DNA from: Candidatus Delongbacteria bacterium
GTDB taxonomy: Bacteria > Delongbacteria > UBA4055
Assembly: GCA_027858795.1 (NCBI GenBank)
Contig: JAQICF010000096.1
Location: forward strand, 1 to 42,826
DNA: 42,826 nt
Direction: 5' to 3'
Under the pieces are notes generated by a model that saw only the letters and a program-made list of their open reading frames with translations, had not been told where the DNA came from and made no database searches. Positions 23,641 to 32,878 of this stretch are shown piece by piece; position 1 is the first letter of the stretch; each line of letters starts with the position of its first letter. The translations under genes and the position numbers were made by a program.

Positions 23641-26370
23641 TTAATCTACTGTAATACTCTTTGATACATTCTTCGGCACGTCTGGATGAACACCATGTAA
23701 CGGCACATGTAATTTGTTGAGATATTTCATCTTTTTAACACTCATTCTAAACGCTAAGAGCTGTAAAACAACCATACTTGAGAAAGTTGAAAGCAATGTA
23801 TCATCTGTCTTAGGTAGCTTTATATGAATGAATTCATAGTTCTTATCACCGCTAGGAATAGATCTTGCGTTATTGATAAGATCATCGTTCTCTTCGGCTA
23901 TCAAATATGTATTTGCACCTCTGATCTTATGAGTGTTGATCTGAGATATAGTTAAATTAACATCCCTGGTTTCCGGACCGGTAACAAAGATCAATGGATA
24001 ATTTGTATCAAAAGTTTCTTCGATCTTAAATTTGCTTATAACATCATTAAATATATTGCTTGCTTTCGTTGAAATATTAAAAGGCTTAACAGGCTCTATC
24101 ATATAGCTACTGATATCAGACAAAAGATTAGCTGTATCCTTTTCATTTAGTTTAGCGTCCTGAGCTTTCTTAAGAGCATATTTATTCATTGTTTTATTGT
24201 ATTTAATGAATTTTTCTATGTCCTTTGTTCCAAATATAGTATTGAATCCTAAGATAGTATTTGGGCCGTGTTTAAATTCTGATCCTTCAATTCCCTGTGT
24301 GTGGTTCAATACCGTTTCTCTGATCTTTAAAGATCCTTCTTCAGCGACCGAACTTACTTTTGTAGCTAATATATGAATACTTGGTTCCATATATAATGAA
24401 TCAGCCATTTTATCAACTTGAGTTCCACTGGTTTGAATTGTCTCATTGATCAGATCAGGTATATATTGAAGATTTTCTTTTCTTCTGTCTAACTCATCCT
24501 TGATCAATTTGTATTGCTTCTTATCTTTAATATCTTCCAGACGCCTCTCACCTACTTTTATAGCCAAATAATAGAACAGTAACACTTGATTCATATAGCT
24601 TTTAGTAGCCGGAACAGCTATTTCCGGACCGCATTTGATTGGTAAGTAAAAATCACATTTTTCCTGAGCAAGAGTTGAATTTTCATTATTAATAATAGTG
24701 ACTTTTTTAACTTTTATTCCACTGTCATCGATATCATTGAATATATCAATAAGATCTTTCGTCTCTCCACTTTGACTTACACCTAGCAGGACATCATTTT
24801 CTCTTATTGAATTGGAGTATTGCCCTCTGAAATTCCCCGGTAGAATTGGAGCGATCTTAATACCAGCTATCTCATTAAAGAATAGTGCAGCTGTCTTAGT
24901 TGCATTATAAGACGTACCACATGATATTGTATATATAGTAGAGTGGTTTTTCCATGCATCAAATATAATTTCGGAGAATAAATCAACATGTTCATGGAAT
25001 TTCTTTAATTCTCTTAATTCTGCTCCTATATCAAGTACTTTAGCAGCTAAAATATTATTCTTCTTGTACTCAACACCTTCAATAATATCTAAGAAAATAT
25101 TAGAATATCTTGAATAGAATTCTGAGACAATAAAACCCTTCTTTTTTACGGCTTCAATTAAGTTAGGTAATGAGACTGATATCTCTTTTGCTATTTTCTC
25201 GAACTCTTTACTGCTTTTAAACTTAGAGAATATTTCTTTTTGTTCAGATAATGATTCTGTTCGATATATTTCTTTGGAAATATCAAGAACTTTTGATTTC
25301 AACTTAGCCTTATTCAACAATTCATCAAGGTCATTTGTAGTCTTACTACCTTTATTGAAGAATGTTATCAAATTCTTAGAACTTTCTACCTGATTGTATA
25401 TTTCCTGGTGCATAAAGAAATGAAATTGAGGATGAAGCTCTGTATCTTCAGCTCTTAATTTACTCCTTGTTGGCTGAATGTCAACTTTATCACCTTTTTT
25501 TCTTTCTATGAAAGTGCCATCTTTTTGCTTTATCTTCATATCTTTATATGAATAAACCTGATAATTGTTGCTATCATATTCAATAAAGTTACCTTCTCTT
25601 AGATTGATAAGGTCTTTTGTGAACTTTAATACAGCCGTTAGGTCTGAAGATAGTAGAATAAAATCATTGCCGTCAATCTGCCCTTTACCGGCATACAAGC
25701 TACTTCCAGCTTTGATTGCATAAGATTTTTCTGTAACAGGGTCAACTATCACAGCTGCAAATGAGCCAACAGCTTTTTCAGTTGCGTCAAGAATCGCGTT
25801 AATCATTGCTTCTCTTCTGATATTGTGATCATTATGTTTGCTGTCAGGATGCTTTTCGAGGTGTAGATCAAAATAATGCTCCACAGTATGAACAAGCATC
25901 TCACCATCGTTATCACTTGTTATTTTATGACCTTCTTTTGTTAAAAAATCCTTTAAAAAATGAGTATTGGTAATATTGCCGTTATGAGCTCCGTATAAAT
26001 ATTTTTTACATTTAACTACGTGTGGCTGAGCATTTTCCTTAGTTACTGCTCCAAAAGTTGCCCATCGGACCTGACCGCAGAAGATCTTCCCTTCCATGTC
26101 GGTAATACCAAGTGTTCTAACTAATTCTGATGGAGCACCAACATCTTTCTTTAAAGTGACATTGCCTTTATCATCCTGAATAGCAGCACCAGTAGAATCG
26201 TAGCCACGATATTCTAAGCTCTTCAATAATTGGGAAGCATATTTACCCATGTTTACATCATATTTGGCAAATGATAATCCCAAAACACCACATCCCATTG
26301 CAGGAATAGGTAGTTTTATAGTGAATTTACCTTTGTTTTCTATCTTTTCAGCAAGTTTACTCAGTTTCAT
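23641..26370 (-). CDS. glmS: Glucosamine-6-phosphate synthase, long form
   Basis: 909 residues, against about 610 in the usual enzyme. It converts fructose-6-phosphate and glutamine to glucosamine-6-phosphate, feeding peptidoglycan precursors. The glutaminase domain starts at CGVLGLSF (Cys27) and has LKSLEYRGYDSTG, GQVRWATFG and GAHNGNI. The two SIS sugar domains carry SCGTSYNATKT, GVSQSGETKDL and AVPATKSYMNQV. The end DVPKNVSKSITVD is typical. Two oddities stand out. First, a 26-residue presequence precedes the nucleophile Cys, which in most GlmS is residue 1 after Met removal, so processing is implied. The start is supported by GGGGAGA upstream. Second, about 270 extra residues occur between and within the domains. 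No glmS ribozyme was recognised upstream. Island genes abut its 3' end, a classic insertion spot. Confidence 0.85.
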   Translation of the reverse strand: MKLSKLAEKIENKGKFTIKLPIPAMGCGVLGLSFAKYDVNMGKYASQLLKSLEYRGYDSTGAAIQDDKGNVTLKKDVGAPSELVRTLGITDMEGKIFCGQVRWATFGAVTKENAQPHVVKCKKYLYGAHNGNITNTHFLKDFLTKEGHKITSDNDGEMLVHTVEHYFDLHLEKHPDSKHNDHNIRREAMINAILDATEKAVGSFAAVIVDPVTEKSYAIKAGSSLYAGKGQIDGNDFILLSSDLTAVLKFTKDLINLREGNFIEYDSNNYQVYSYKDMKIKQKDGTFIERKKGDKVDIQPTRSKLRAEDTELHPQFHFFMHQEIYNQVESSKNLITFFNKGSKTTNDLDELLNKAKLKSKVLDISKEIYRTESLSEQKEIFSKFKSSKEFEKIAKEISVSLPNLIEAVKKKGFIVSEFYSRYSNIFLDIIEGVEYKKNNILAAKVLDIGAELRELKKFHEHVDLFSEIIFDAWKNHSTIYTISCGTSYNATKTAALFFNEIAGIKIAPILPGNFRGQYSNSIRENDVLLGVSQSGETKDLIDIFNDIDDSGIKVKKVTIINNENSTLAQEKCDFYLPIKCGPEIAVPATKSYMNQVLLFYYLAIKVGERRLEDIKDKKQYKLIKDELDRRKENLQYIPDLINETIQTSGTQVDKMADSLYMEPSIHILATKVSSVAEEGSLKIRETVLNHTQGIEGSEFKHGPNTILGFNTIFGTKDIEKFIKYNKTMNKYALKKAQDAKLNEKDTANLLSDISSYMIEPVKPFNISTKASNIFNDVISKFKIEETFDTNYPLIFVTGPETRDVNLTISQINTHKIRGANTYLIAEENDDLINNARSIPSGDKNYEFIHIKLPKTDDTLLSTFSSMVVLQLLAFRMSVKKMKYLNKLHVPLHGVHPDVPKNVSKSITVD

Positions 26371-26419
26371 AGATACAGGTCTCCCCTTTCATATATTTAA
26401 GTACATTTATTAATGTGAT

Positions 26420-26437
26420 GAAAATATCAATATTTTC
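26420..26437. promoter_or_regulatory. Perfect palindrome upstream of glmS
   Basis: GAAAATAT, CA, ATATTTTC about 50 bases before the glmS start. It could be an operator or a leader hairpin; no regulator is indicated. The gap 26371-26632 holds this and the repeats at 26502-26559, and no gene. Confidence 0.3.
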
Positions 26438-26501
26438 ACAAATAATCAAGAACTTATAATCTAAGATTATTTTTTAGGTTATACTTGGAGTAGTAGAATG
26501 T

Positions 26502-26559
26502 GTTCAGGATGACGATTATTTATCTCGCCTGGATTCCCGGATCAAGTCCGAGAATGACA
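26502..26559 (+). repeat. TGTCAT-foot repeats
   Basis: A half element TTCAGGATGAC (26503-26513) followed by a full element at 26528-26559 (GGATTCCCGGA / TCCGAGAAT-type arms ending ATGACA). Confidence 0.65.
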
Positions 26560-26632
26560 AAACTTAAAAAAGATATAAACAATGTTATTGTAATACTTTA
26601 ATATGATAATATAAAGGACTTTACATAACATA

Positions 26633-27580
26633 CTATAAAAGCTTTAATAGTCGTGCTATATTTAAAATAAACGAATTTGTTTTTGAAATGTTGAAATAAG
26701 GCTTTTGAACGGCTCCAAAACCTTTAAAAAATTTCTCGATAGGCTCTATCATACTACCTTCAAAATCAAATTTATCCACAACAGTAGATGCGAACTTAAT
26801 TGCTTCCCAGAGTAAAAAACTTGTGGCACCACTGCTTCTAAATTCAGGATCACTACCGCTCATCAGATAATAAGCACTGTTTTTATCCCAAACAATATAA
26901 ATTGCAGAATGTACATTTCCTGCATCATCAACTGCAAAAGTGATCCTTCGGGAATTATTGGCTTTTTGAATATTATCCATTCTTCTTAAATACTCATAGG
27001 AATAGCTCATATCTATCCCCTGCCTTTTGAATGTGCTTGAATTAAGTTCATAGAATTTCTGCAGGTTGTCAGAGGGTGTAATAGTAACTAACTTCTCAGC
27101 TTTTTTGATGTCAGATTTGATATTGCTTTGAAAGTTACTGTAAACTTCGTCTAAGTTTTTCAAGTTTTCTATAACGTAGGTATAACGAGTGGTCTGCTTG
27201 AATCCTCTCCAATAGAACGGCAACCAATTATCCATAGAATAATGGAAATTTATGTTCATGTGGTCAAAATCAGGTAATTTCTCAATTATCTCATTGAATA
27301 TCTTTTTCTCATAACTTAGCTTTGAATTGTACTTCATATTCTCAGGATATTTTATCCATGGTCCTGAAAATTGTGTGAGTTTTGGTTGTAAAATAAATGA
27401 AAAACCATGTTTTGTTGCTTTAAAATACGGAAATACTGCTATGATTTTATTGTCTTTTTTTACTAAAATCACATCCCACCTGGATGGATCAGTCACAGAA
27501 TCCAGCCACCAATCTCTGAAAAATATCGGAAGATCACTTTCTTCGTCACAAAACATTCTGTATTCTAATTTACTTTCCAT
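26633..27580 (-). CDS. FemAB/GNAT-like acyltransferase
   Basis: 315 residues with two GNAT-like halves, as in FemAB/BioF2-like acetyltransferase-6 proteins. The C-terminal half shows the usual run: a strand with AIYIVWDKNSAYYLMSGSDPEFRSSGATSFLLWEAI at about 230-265 and DFEGSMIEPIEKFFKGFGAV at about 283-302. Relatives transfer aminoacyl or acyl groups in cell-wall, exopolysaccharide or lipid-modification pathways. The exact acceptor is unknown. It lies 262 bases upstream of glmS on the same strand, but the repeats between suggest separate transcription. No membrane segment. Confidence 0.75.
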   Translation of the reverse strand: MESKLEYRMFCDEESDLPIFFRDWWLDSVTDPSRWDVILVKKDNKIIAVFPYFKATKHGFSFILQPKLTQFSGPWIKYPENMKYNSKLSYEKKIFNEIIEKLPDFDHMNINFHYSMDNWLPFYWRGFKQTTRYTYVIENLKNLDEVYSNFQSNIKSDIKKAEKLVTITPSDNLQKFYELNSSTFKRQGIDMSYSYEYLRRMDNIQKANNSRRITFAVDDAGNVHSAIYIVWDKNSAYYLMSGSDPEFRSSGATSFLLWEAIKFASTVVDKFDFEGSMIEPIEKFFKGFGAVQKPYFNISKTNSFILNIARLLKLL

Positions 27581-27667
27581 CTCTTCCTTACACTTTGAAT
27601 TTGTTTGTTTTAACTAATGTATCCAATAGCAGTTTGTTTTTCAAGTAATTATTTACAAAAATAAAAA

Positions 27668-27739
27668 TCAGACTGAGTTTATCGAAGTATTAAACTTTTA
27701 GCTTAAATCAGGTACGACATTTCGATTAACTCAATGTGA
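27668..27739. repeat. Inverted pair of TTTCGAT-type repeats
   Basis: The left arm GACTGAGTTTATCGAAGT (27671-27688) and the right arm around ACATTTCGATTAACTCAA (27717-27734) are inverted versions of the element at 23609, about 28 bases apart. The gap 27581-27846 holds these, a perfect ten-base palindrome TAGTATACTA (27790-27799) that may be an operator, and no gene. Confidence 0.5.
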
Positions 27740-27846
27740 CCTGAATTCGTTGACTATGATAGATTAATTATATATATTTAGTTCTTTAGTAGTATACTAT
27801 TGTTTAAGAGTGGTATGTTAGAACTTAATTTAGAGTAAGGTAAACA

Positions 27847-28728
27847 ATGAAAAGAACACTGATATTATTCATAGCACTTATTGCAGGGGTGGTTTTTGCG
27901 AAGCAAATAAATGTTGTATTTTCTGGCAGTAACAACGGGTATTACAGGGACTGTGGTTGACCTGTAGAAAGACTCGGCGGTCTTGCTGAGAGAAAAACTT
28001 TATTTGATAGTTTGAAAATGGATCAACCTAATACGATTTTTGTTGATACTGGTGATATTCTTAATCAATTTAGCTCAAGTAGTGATAATGACATTGTGGC
28101 TGGGGTATTTCCACATCTAGGCTATGATGCTATTTGCCCCGGAGATCAGGAATTTATAGATGGAATGAGCTTTTATAAGAACAAATTGAACGGTAAATTG
28201 CCTTTTATTTCAACAAATCTAAGTTTTGCTGATAAGGAACTTAAAATTGAAGAATATAAGATAATTACACTTGAGAACGGATTAAAGGTAGGTATCACAG
28301 GTGTGAATTTTAATACAGGTTTCAGGTACCTGATCAGATCAGAAGCAATAGCTGAAGGTGATGTTATTGTTGATAAAGCTTTCGAAAAGCTCAGAAATAC
28401 TTTGAAGAAATTGAATGAAGAATCTGACCTTGTAGTAGTGTTAGCCCACTTTAATAGAGAGGGCATTGTAAAGACATTAGATCATGTAGATGGTTATGAT
28501 ATTCTGATCGGTGGTCACAAGGATATAGAATTCTATCATCCAAGATTGGTTGATGGTAAAGTTTTTGTTCAAAATGGGAATGATGGAGAAAAGATCGGTA
28601 AAGTTGTGTTTGATATTGATGACAAAGGTAAAAAGAAATTCACATCTTATGAATTGATTAAAGTTCTTAGCGACAAATATACCAGAGAAAAAAATATAGA
28701 AAAAATGATAAAGGAACTTGAAGAATAG
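27847..28728 (+). CDS. Metallophosphatase with in-frame UGA, candidate selenoprotein
   Basis: 293 residues if the UGA at 27958-27960 is read as an amino acid (position 38). ATG 27847 has AAGG six bases upstream and gives a good signal peptide (MKRTLILFIALIAGVVFA, cut before KQ), so the true gene starts before the UGA. Around it the sequence reads SNNGYYRDCG-x-PVERLGGLAERK. From memory, related 5'-nucleotidase-like exported proteins have CGCP...GGLARR here, so the UGA replaces the second Cys. After it the metallophosphatase fold is complete: VDTGD (66-70), CPGDQE (about 97-102), STNL (N124), AHF (H201) and GGHKD (H224). The C-terminal 5'-nucleotidase domain is absent. A hairpin follows the UGA. 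UGA ends other genes here (8053, hsdS), so a changed code is unlikely. A one-base nonsense pseudogene is the alternative. mltG starts immediately after the stop. Confidence 0.7.
27965..27988 (+). promoter_or_regulatory. Candidate bacterial SECIS hairpin
   Basis: Four bases after the UGA, 27965-27973 pairs with 27980-27988 (nine positions, one A/G mismatch, one U-G wobble) around the loop UCGGCG. Pairing of C27975 with G27979 would leave a bulged U and a GGC loop, reminiscent of the bulged U and loop GG of the E. coli fdhF element. The two G are 16-17 bases past the UGA. The same bases also encode the conserved GGL, so the fold could be partly accidental. Confidence 0.45.
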
Positions 28729-29757
28729 ATGAAAAAAAGATCGATTTTATTAAATTTCATAGCGATAATTTTAATATTAGCTACAATATTATTTGTAACT
28801 TTGGATATGAAAGTCATAAATAAGACCGTTGTAGATAAAAGAAATTCATTTATGCTCGAAATTCCGAAAGGTTCAACTATCAAGCAGATAGCAGAGATTC
28901 TGCAGCAAAATAAAATAGATGTTTCAGTATTTGATCTTAAATTTGTTACAAAGTATTTTGATCTGGACAGCAAACTAAGATATGGAAGGTTCTATATTCC
29001 TGAGAATAGATCGTTCACGACCAAAGAACTTGCAATATTCCTTACAAGGAAAGGTATCTTAACCAGAAATATCACTATTCCAGAAGGATTGAGGATCAGA
29101 GAAATCGCAAGTATCCTAAAGAAGAGAATGAATATAGATTCGGCAGGATTTGTTCAATTGACAAAGAATAAAGAACTGCTAAAAGAGTTCAATATCAAAG
29201 CAAACGATCTTGAAGGCTACCTCTACCCTGAGACATATAATCTAAATGAAAATGATAAAGCTGAAGAGATCATCAGAAGAATGGTCAGCAATACTTTCAG
29301 TAAGATAGATTCAATATCTGAGGAAATCTCAAATAATAAGATGTCACTTCATGAAATAATTACATTGGCATCGATCATTCAGGGTGAAGTAATGGATAGA
29401 TCAGAGGTCTATGATATAAGTGCTGTTTACAACAATCGAATAAAGATCGGTATGCTGTTACAGGCAGATCCGACAGTTCAATATATCCTGGATAAACCAA
29501 CCAGACTCAGAGAAAGACATATAAAAATAGATAATCCATATAACACCTACAAGTACAAGGGTTTACCGCCCGGACCTATCAACAATCCGACTTTCGCATG
29601 TATTGAAGCTGCTGTTAAACCGGCAGATAAGCCATATCTTTACATGGTTGCAAGAGGAGATGGTGGTCATTACTTTAATTCCACATTGAATGGACACATA
29701 AACGACAAGAAAAAATTTGATAAATATAGAAGAGAAATCTGGAGGAAAAACAGATGA
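28729..29757 (+). CDS. mltG: Endolytic murein transglycosylase
   Basis: 342 residues, YceG/MltG family, which cuts nascent peptidoglycan glycan strands at the inner membrane. One N-terminal membrane anchor (about 6-26) is followed by a LysM-like region (GSTIKQIAEILQQN) and the catalytic YceG domain. That domain has LEGYLYPETYNL, ASIIQGEVMDR (the Glu in this segment corresponds to the catalytic one), VYNNRIKIGMLLQADPTVQY and the C-terminal YKGLPPGPINNP. The ATG directly follows the TAG of the metallophosphatase, and the stop overlaps the next start by four bases (ATGA), so the three genes form one unit. Confidence 0.93.
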   Translation: MKKRSILLNFIAIILILATILFVTLDMKVINKTVVDKRNSFMLEIPKGSTIKQIAEILQQNKIDVSVFDLKFVTKYFDLDSKLRYGRFYIPENRSFTTKELAIFLTRKGILTRNITIPEGLRIREIASILKKRMNIDSAGFVQLTKNKELLKEFNIKANDLEGYLYPETYNLNENDKAEEIIRRMVSNTFSKIDSISEEISNNKMSLHEIITLASIIQGEVMDRSEVYDISAVYNNRIKIGMLLQADPTVQYILDKPTRLRERHIKIDNPYNTYKYKGLPPGPINNPTFACIEAAVKPADKPYLYMVARGDGGHYFNSTLNGHINDKKKFDKYRREIWRKNR

Positions 29758-30095
29758 AAAGAATGATAAGTATCTTGCTAATGGTCATCTTAGCTGTATT
29801 TGTTTCATGCGCAAAAAATGACAAACCTAATTCTACTACCGACAAAGTAGAAGTTGAAAGCCACAAGATCATCGCTCAAGGCTGGGGTGAAACCGAGGAA
29901 AAAGCTTTGCAGGATGCAAAAGATGATGCTTTAAGACAATTTGGTTTCAAAGTAATTGAGAAAGATGGAAAGCCTGAATTGATCCCAGCCGGTAAAATAT
30001 TGAGGCATACTGTTTTGAGTGCTTCGTCTGAGATTATTGAAAAAGGTGAAAAGTGGTGGGATGTTGAAATAGAAGCACAATTAACGAATATATAA
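29754..30095 (+). CDS. Small LPP20-like lipoprotein
   Basis: 113 residues. Lipoprotein signal with lipobox AVFVSC (Cys19). Mature part: a short linker, then IIAQGWGETEEKALQDAKDDALRQ, the pattern of the LPP20/FlgT-N type domain in which a small beta strand is followed by an Ala-rich helix. The exported TPR protein at 3860-5188 has a similar domain. GGAGG lies before the ATG; ATGA overlap with mltG. Function unknown, in the envelope. Confidence 0.7.
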   Translation: MKRMISILLMVILAVFVSCAKNDKPNSTTDKVEVESHKIIAQGWGETEEKALQDAKDDALRQFGFKVIEKDGKPELIPAGKILRHTVLSASSEIIEKGEKWWDVEIEAQLTNI

Positions 30096-30125
30096 TTTCA
30101 ATGTACAATTGATAATTTAAAAACT

Positions 30126-30192
30126 GTAGGGGATGATTCCCATTCGTCCCCTCTTTAAAAACAAAAGATCCTGAAATAAATTCAGGATGACA
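30126..30192 (+). repeat. One GTAG-foot and one TGTCAT-foot repeat
   Basis: 30126-30151: GTAG, GGGATGA, loop, TCGTCCC (one G-U pair). 30167-30192: TCCTGAA/TTCAGGA ending ATGACA, near identical to 2237-2262. Both families sit side by side between genes. Confidence 0.8.
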
Positions 30193-30234
30193 AGAATAAG
30201 TATTGTAGTAATTCGTTCCAGAGAAATAAATTTA

Positions 30235-32397
30235 ATGACGAACAAACTGAATTCAAAACAACAGGAAGCTGTCAACCATATTGATGGACCTTTGCTTATA
30301 ATAGCAGGTGCAGGCAGTGGCAAAACAAGAGTTCTTGTTGAAAGAATCGCAAATATTATACTATCCAAGAAAGCTGATCCAAATGAAATCGTTGCTGTTA
30401 CATTTACGAATAAGGCAGCGAAGGAACTTAAAACAAGGATCATTCAGAGAGTTGGAGATTTCGGGAAAATGACTATTGCAGGTACTTTTCATTCGATTTG
30501 TGCTGGGATCTTAAGAAAATATGCTGAAAGAATTGGCTATACATCTAACTTTGTGATCTATGATTCAGATGATACTTATAAAGTTGTGAAGAGAACGATC
30601 AAAGATATGAACCTGGATTCAACCGGATTTCCATACAAGAAAATTGCACACATGATATCTAACTTTAAAAACAAATTGATATACCCTGAGGATTATAATC
30701 CGGATCTGGATCGTAACTTTCACTCAAAGATAAAAGATATTTATAAAGGTTATCAGGATGAATTGGTTAAATGCAATGCTTTTGACTTTGATGACCTTAT
30801 CTGTATGACCATTAAATTGTTCCAATCCAATGAAGATCTGCTGTTCGAGTACCAGAATAAGATCAAATATATCTGCGTAGATGAGTATCAGGATACAAAT
30901 TATGTTCAGGATTTACTGGTTAAGATGTTAAGCAAGATATATGAAAATATCTGTGTTGTTGGTGATGAAGATCAATCCATCTACAGTTGGAGAGGTGCCG
31001 ATATAACCAATATCCTTGAATTTAAAAAGAAATTTAAAAAATGTAAAGTTGTCCAACTTGAGGAAAACTACCGTAGTACAATAAATATTCTCAACATAGC
31101 AAACACAGTTATAGCTCAGAATACTCAAAGGTTAGGCAAGAAATTATTCACAAATGCTGATACTGGTGATAAAGCTGTTATGATTTCATCAGACTCTGAT
31201 ATAGAAGAAAGTTCAAAGGTCATTGATATAATCACAGGTTTGATAGGTAACGGTTCAAAATTGGAAGATATCTGCATTTTATACAGAACAAACTCACAAA
31301 GTCGTTTACCTGAGGAGAATCTACGAAAGAAAGGTCTTTCCTACGTTATCGTTGGTGGAGTAAAATTCTATGAAAGAAAAGAAATTAAAGACATTACAGC
31401 ATATCTTAAGCTGCTTTTGAACCCAAAAGATAATGTGGCATTTGAAAGAATTGTGAATTTTCCACCTAGAGGAATCGGCAAAACAACACTTGAAAAAGTT
31501 AGACATCACGCTTTTACCAATGAATTAACGTATTTTGATGCACTAAGAGAGAATAAGAACATTTCCACATTGACTGATAGCTCAAGAAGGAAGATAGAGA
31601 GATTCTTAGAGCTTTACGATAAAGGAATAGAGAATCTGACAAAAATGGATGCCGAAGAACTTTGTGAATTTGTACTTGTTGAGTCAGGATTGAAAAAATA
31701 TTATAGTTTGGAAGCTGAGAAAAATGATTCAGATAAGAAAATAGATAACCTTTATGAATTCTTAGCAAGTATTTCTGAGTTTACGGCTAATGAAGAAAAT
31801 AACACACTCAGAGATTTCCTTGAATCCGTGTCATTACTAGCAGGTATTGATTCATACAACGATAGTAAAAGCAGTATAACTTTAATGACTGTTCATTCAG
31901 CAAAAGGATTAGAATTTGAGAATGTGATCATCATAGGAATGAATGACGGGCTCTTCCCTATTGTCAGGGATGATACTGCTGATAAGATAGAAGAAGAACG
32001 AAGACTATTCTATGTTGCAGTTACCAGAGCAAAGAAAAATTTATATCTATCTACCTATAAGTTCAGGAAAAGATATTACGGAGATTTCAATGGGTATATT
32101 CCATCAAGATTTCTGAAAAACCTGCCTGAAGAATCAGTTGATATGAAGGATTATGACCATATTGACAGGTCAAACCTAGATTATGAAAGAAAAAGTAAAT
32201 ATGAAAATACATACAAAACTCATCAAATAGATCAATTCAATGAAAGAGACCTTGTTATTTCGAATCAATTCGGAGAAGGTATTATTTTGATGATCGAAGG
32301 TGAAGGAAACAGGCAGACGTTAACAGTTGATTTCGATGAATACGGGATTAAAAAACTGCTGACGAAGTATGCAGGATTAAAACTAATGGAGAATTAA
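30235..32397 (+). CDS. pcrA: UvrD/PcrA-type DNA helicase
   Basis: 720 residues from ATG 30235 (MTNKLNSKQQEAVNH). An upstream in-frame ATG at 30187 belongs to a repeat and is not used by homologues. Superfamily 1A helicase with Q motif (LNSKQQEAV), Walker A AGAGSGKTR (24-32), VDEYQD (motif II), GDEDQSIYSWRGA (motif III), LEENYRS (motif IV), VHSAKGLEF (motif V) and VAVTRAKKNL (motif VI). It unwinds DNA 3' to 5' in repair and replication-fork rescue. The choice between PcrA and UvrD as name is by general similarity only. It leads a row of genes up to murA, one base before the next frame. Confidence 0.92.
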   Translation: MTNKLNSKQQEAVNHIDGPLLIIAGAGSGKTRVLVERIANIILSKKADPNEIVAVTFTNKAAKELKTRIIQRVGDFGKMTIAGTFHSICAGILRKYAERIGYTSNFVIYDSDDTYKVVKRTIKDMNLDSTGFPYKKIAHMISNFKNKLIYPEDYNPDLDRNFHSKIKDIYKGYQDELVKCNAFDFDDLICMTIKLFQSNEDLLFEYQNKIKYICVDEYQDTNYVQDLLVKMLSKIYENICVVGDEDQSIYSWRGADITNILEFKKKFKKCKVVQLEENYRSTINILNIANTVIAQNTQRLGKKLFTNADTGDKAVMISSDSDIEESSKVIDIITGLIGNGSKLEDICILYRTNSQSRLPEENLRKKGLSYVIVGGVKFYERKEIKDITAYLKLLLNPKDNVAFERIVNFPPRGIGKTTLEKVRHHAFTNELTYFDALRENKNISTLTDSSRRKIERFLELYDKGIENLTKMDAEELCEFVLVESGLKKYYSLEAEKNDSDKKIDNLYEFLASISEFTANEENNTLRDFLESVSLLAGIDSYNDSKSSITLMTVHSAKGLEFENVIIIGMNDGLFPIVRDDTADKIEEERRLFYVAVTRAKKNLYLSTYKFRKRYYGDFNGYIPSRFLKNLPEESVDMKDYDHIDRSNLDYERKSKYENTYKTHQIDQFNERDLVISNQFGEGIILMIEGEGNRQTLTVDFDEYGIKKLLTKYAGLKLMEN

Positions 32398-32398
32398 A

Positions 32399-32857
32399 AT
32401 GTTTTTTGGAAAGAAGCTGACTGAATTCGACATATACAAGAAAGTATTACAATATGCAGTTCTAAATAACGGAGTTATATCCAGCAAGAAATTAAGTAAG
32501 ATATACAAAGATATAAAACTTGTAAAAAACATATTAAACGAACTATACAGAGAAAATGCGATCTCGGTTTTCGTAGTTGAAGCTGGTAGGTCAAATTATG
32601 TATTCCATTCATTCCCGGAGAATTACAGACCTGTTGAAATATCAGACGCTGAGGAACTTAAACAGATAGTGATCGAGCTTTCAAATGATGATGAAGATGG
32701 GCAGGTATTTCTTTCAGATATCTTATTTGAAGTGGAGTTGGATGTTAATGATGTACTTGAGCTGATGAACGAGGTATGTGATAATGACCAGATCACAATG
32801 TTCATATCACCTGGGAACATAAAGTATTACATGGTAAAAACAATTGACAATGGATAA
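32399..32857 (+). CDS. Hypothetical protein, winged-helix-like N-terminus
   Basis: 152 residues. The first 60 (FDIYKKVLQYAVLNNGVISSKKLSKIYKDIKLVKNILNELYRENAI) read like a winged helix-turn-helix. The rest is acidic (SNDDEDGQ, ELDVNDVLELMNEVCDND) with a second helical repeat. It starts one base after the helicase stop codon, so it is coupled to it and could be a partner, but no family is recognised. Confidence 0.6.
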   Translation: MFFGKKLTEFDIYKKVLQYAVLNNGVISSKKLSKIYKDIKLVKNILNELYRENAISVFVVEAGRSNYVFHSFPENYRPVEISDAEELKQIVIELSNDDEDGQVFLSDILFEVELDVNDVLELMNEVCDNDQITMFISPGNIKYYMVKTIDNG

Positions 32858-32878
32858 TTTACAATTGACAATTATTCT

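Noticed and set aside
26371..26632. glmS ribozyme upstream of glmS
   Set aside because: No recognisable core; only a short palindrome and interspersed repeats are present.
27847..28728. UGA in the phosphatase gene as a sign of a changed genetic code (UGA for Gly or Trp)
   Set aside because: UGA ends the gene at 8053-9183 and hsdS in the expected places, and no other gene contains an internal UGA.
28012..28728. Phosphatase starting at the TTG after the UGA
   Set aside because: That version has no ribosome site and lacks the signal peptide and CG...GGLA motif, which are in frame upstream.
30187..30234. Longer start for the helicase
   Set aside because: The ATG is the ATGACA foot of a repeat; MTNKLNSKQQ at 30235 is the family start.
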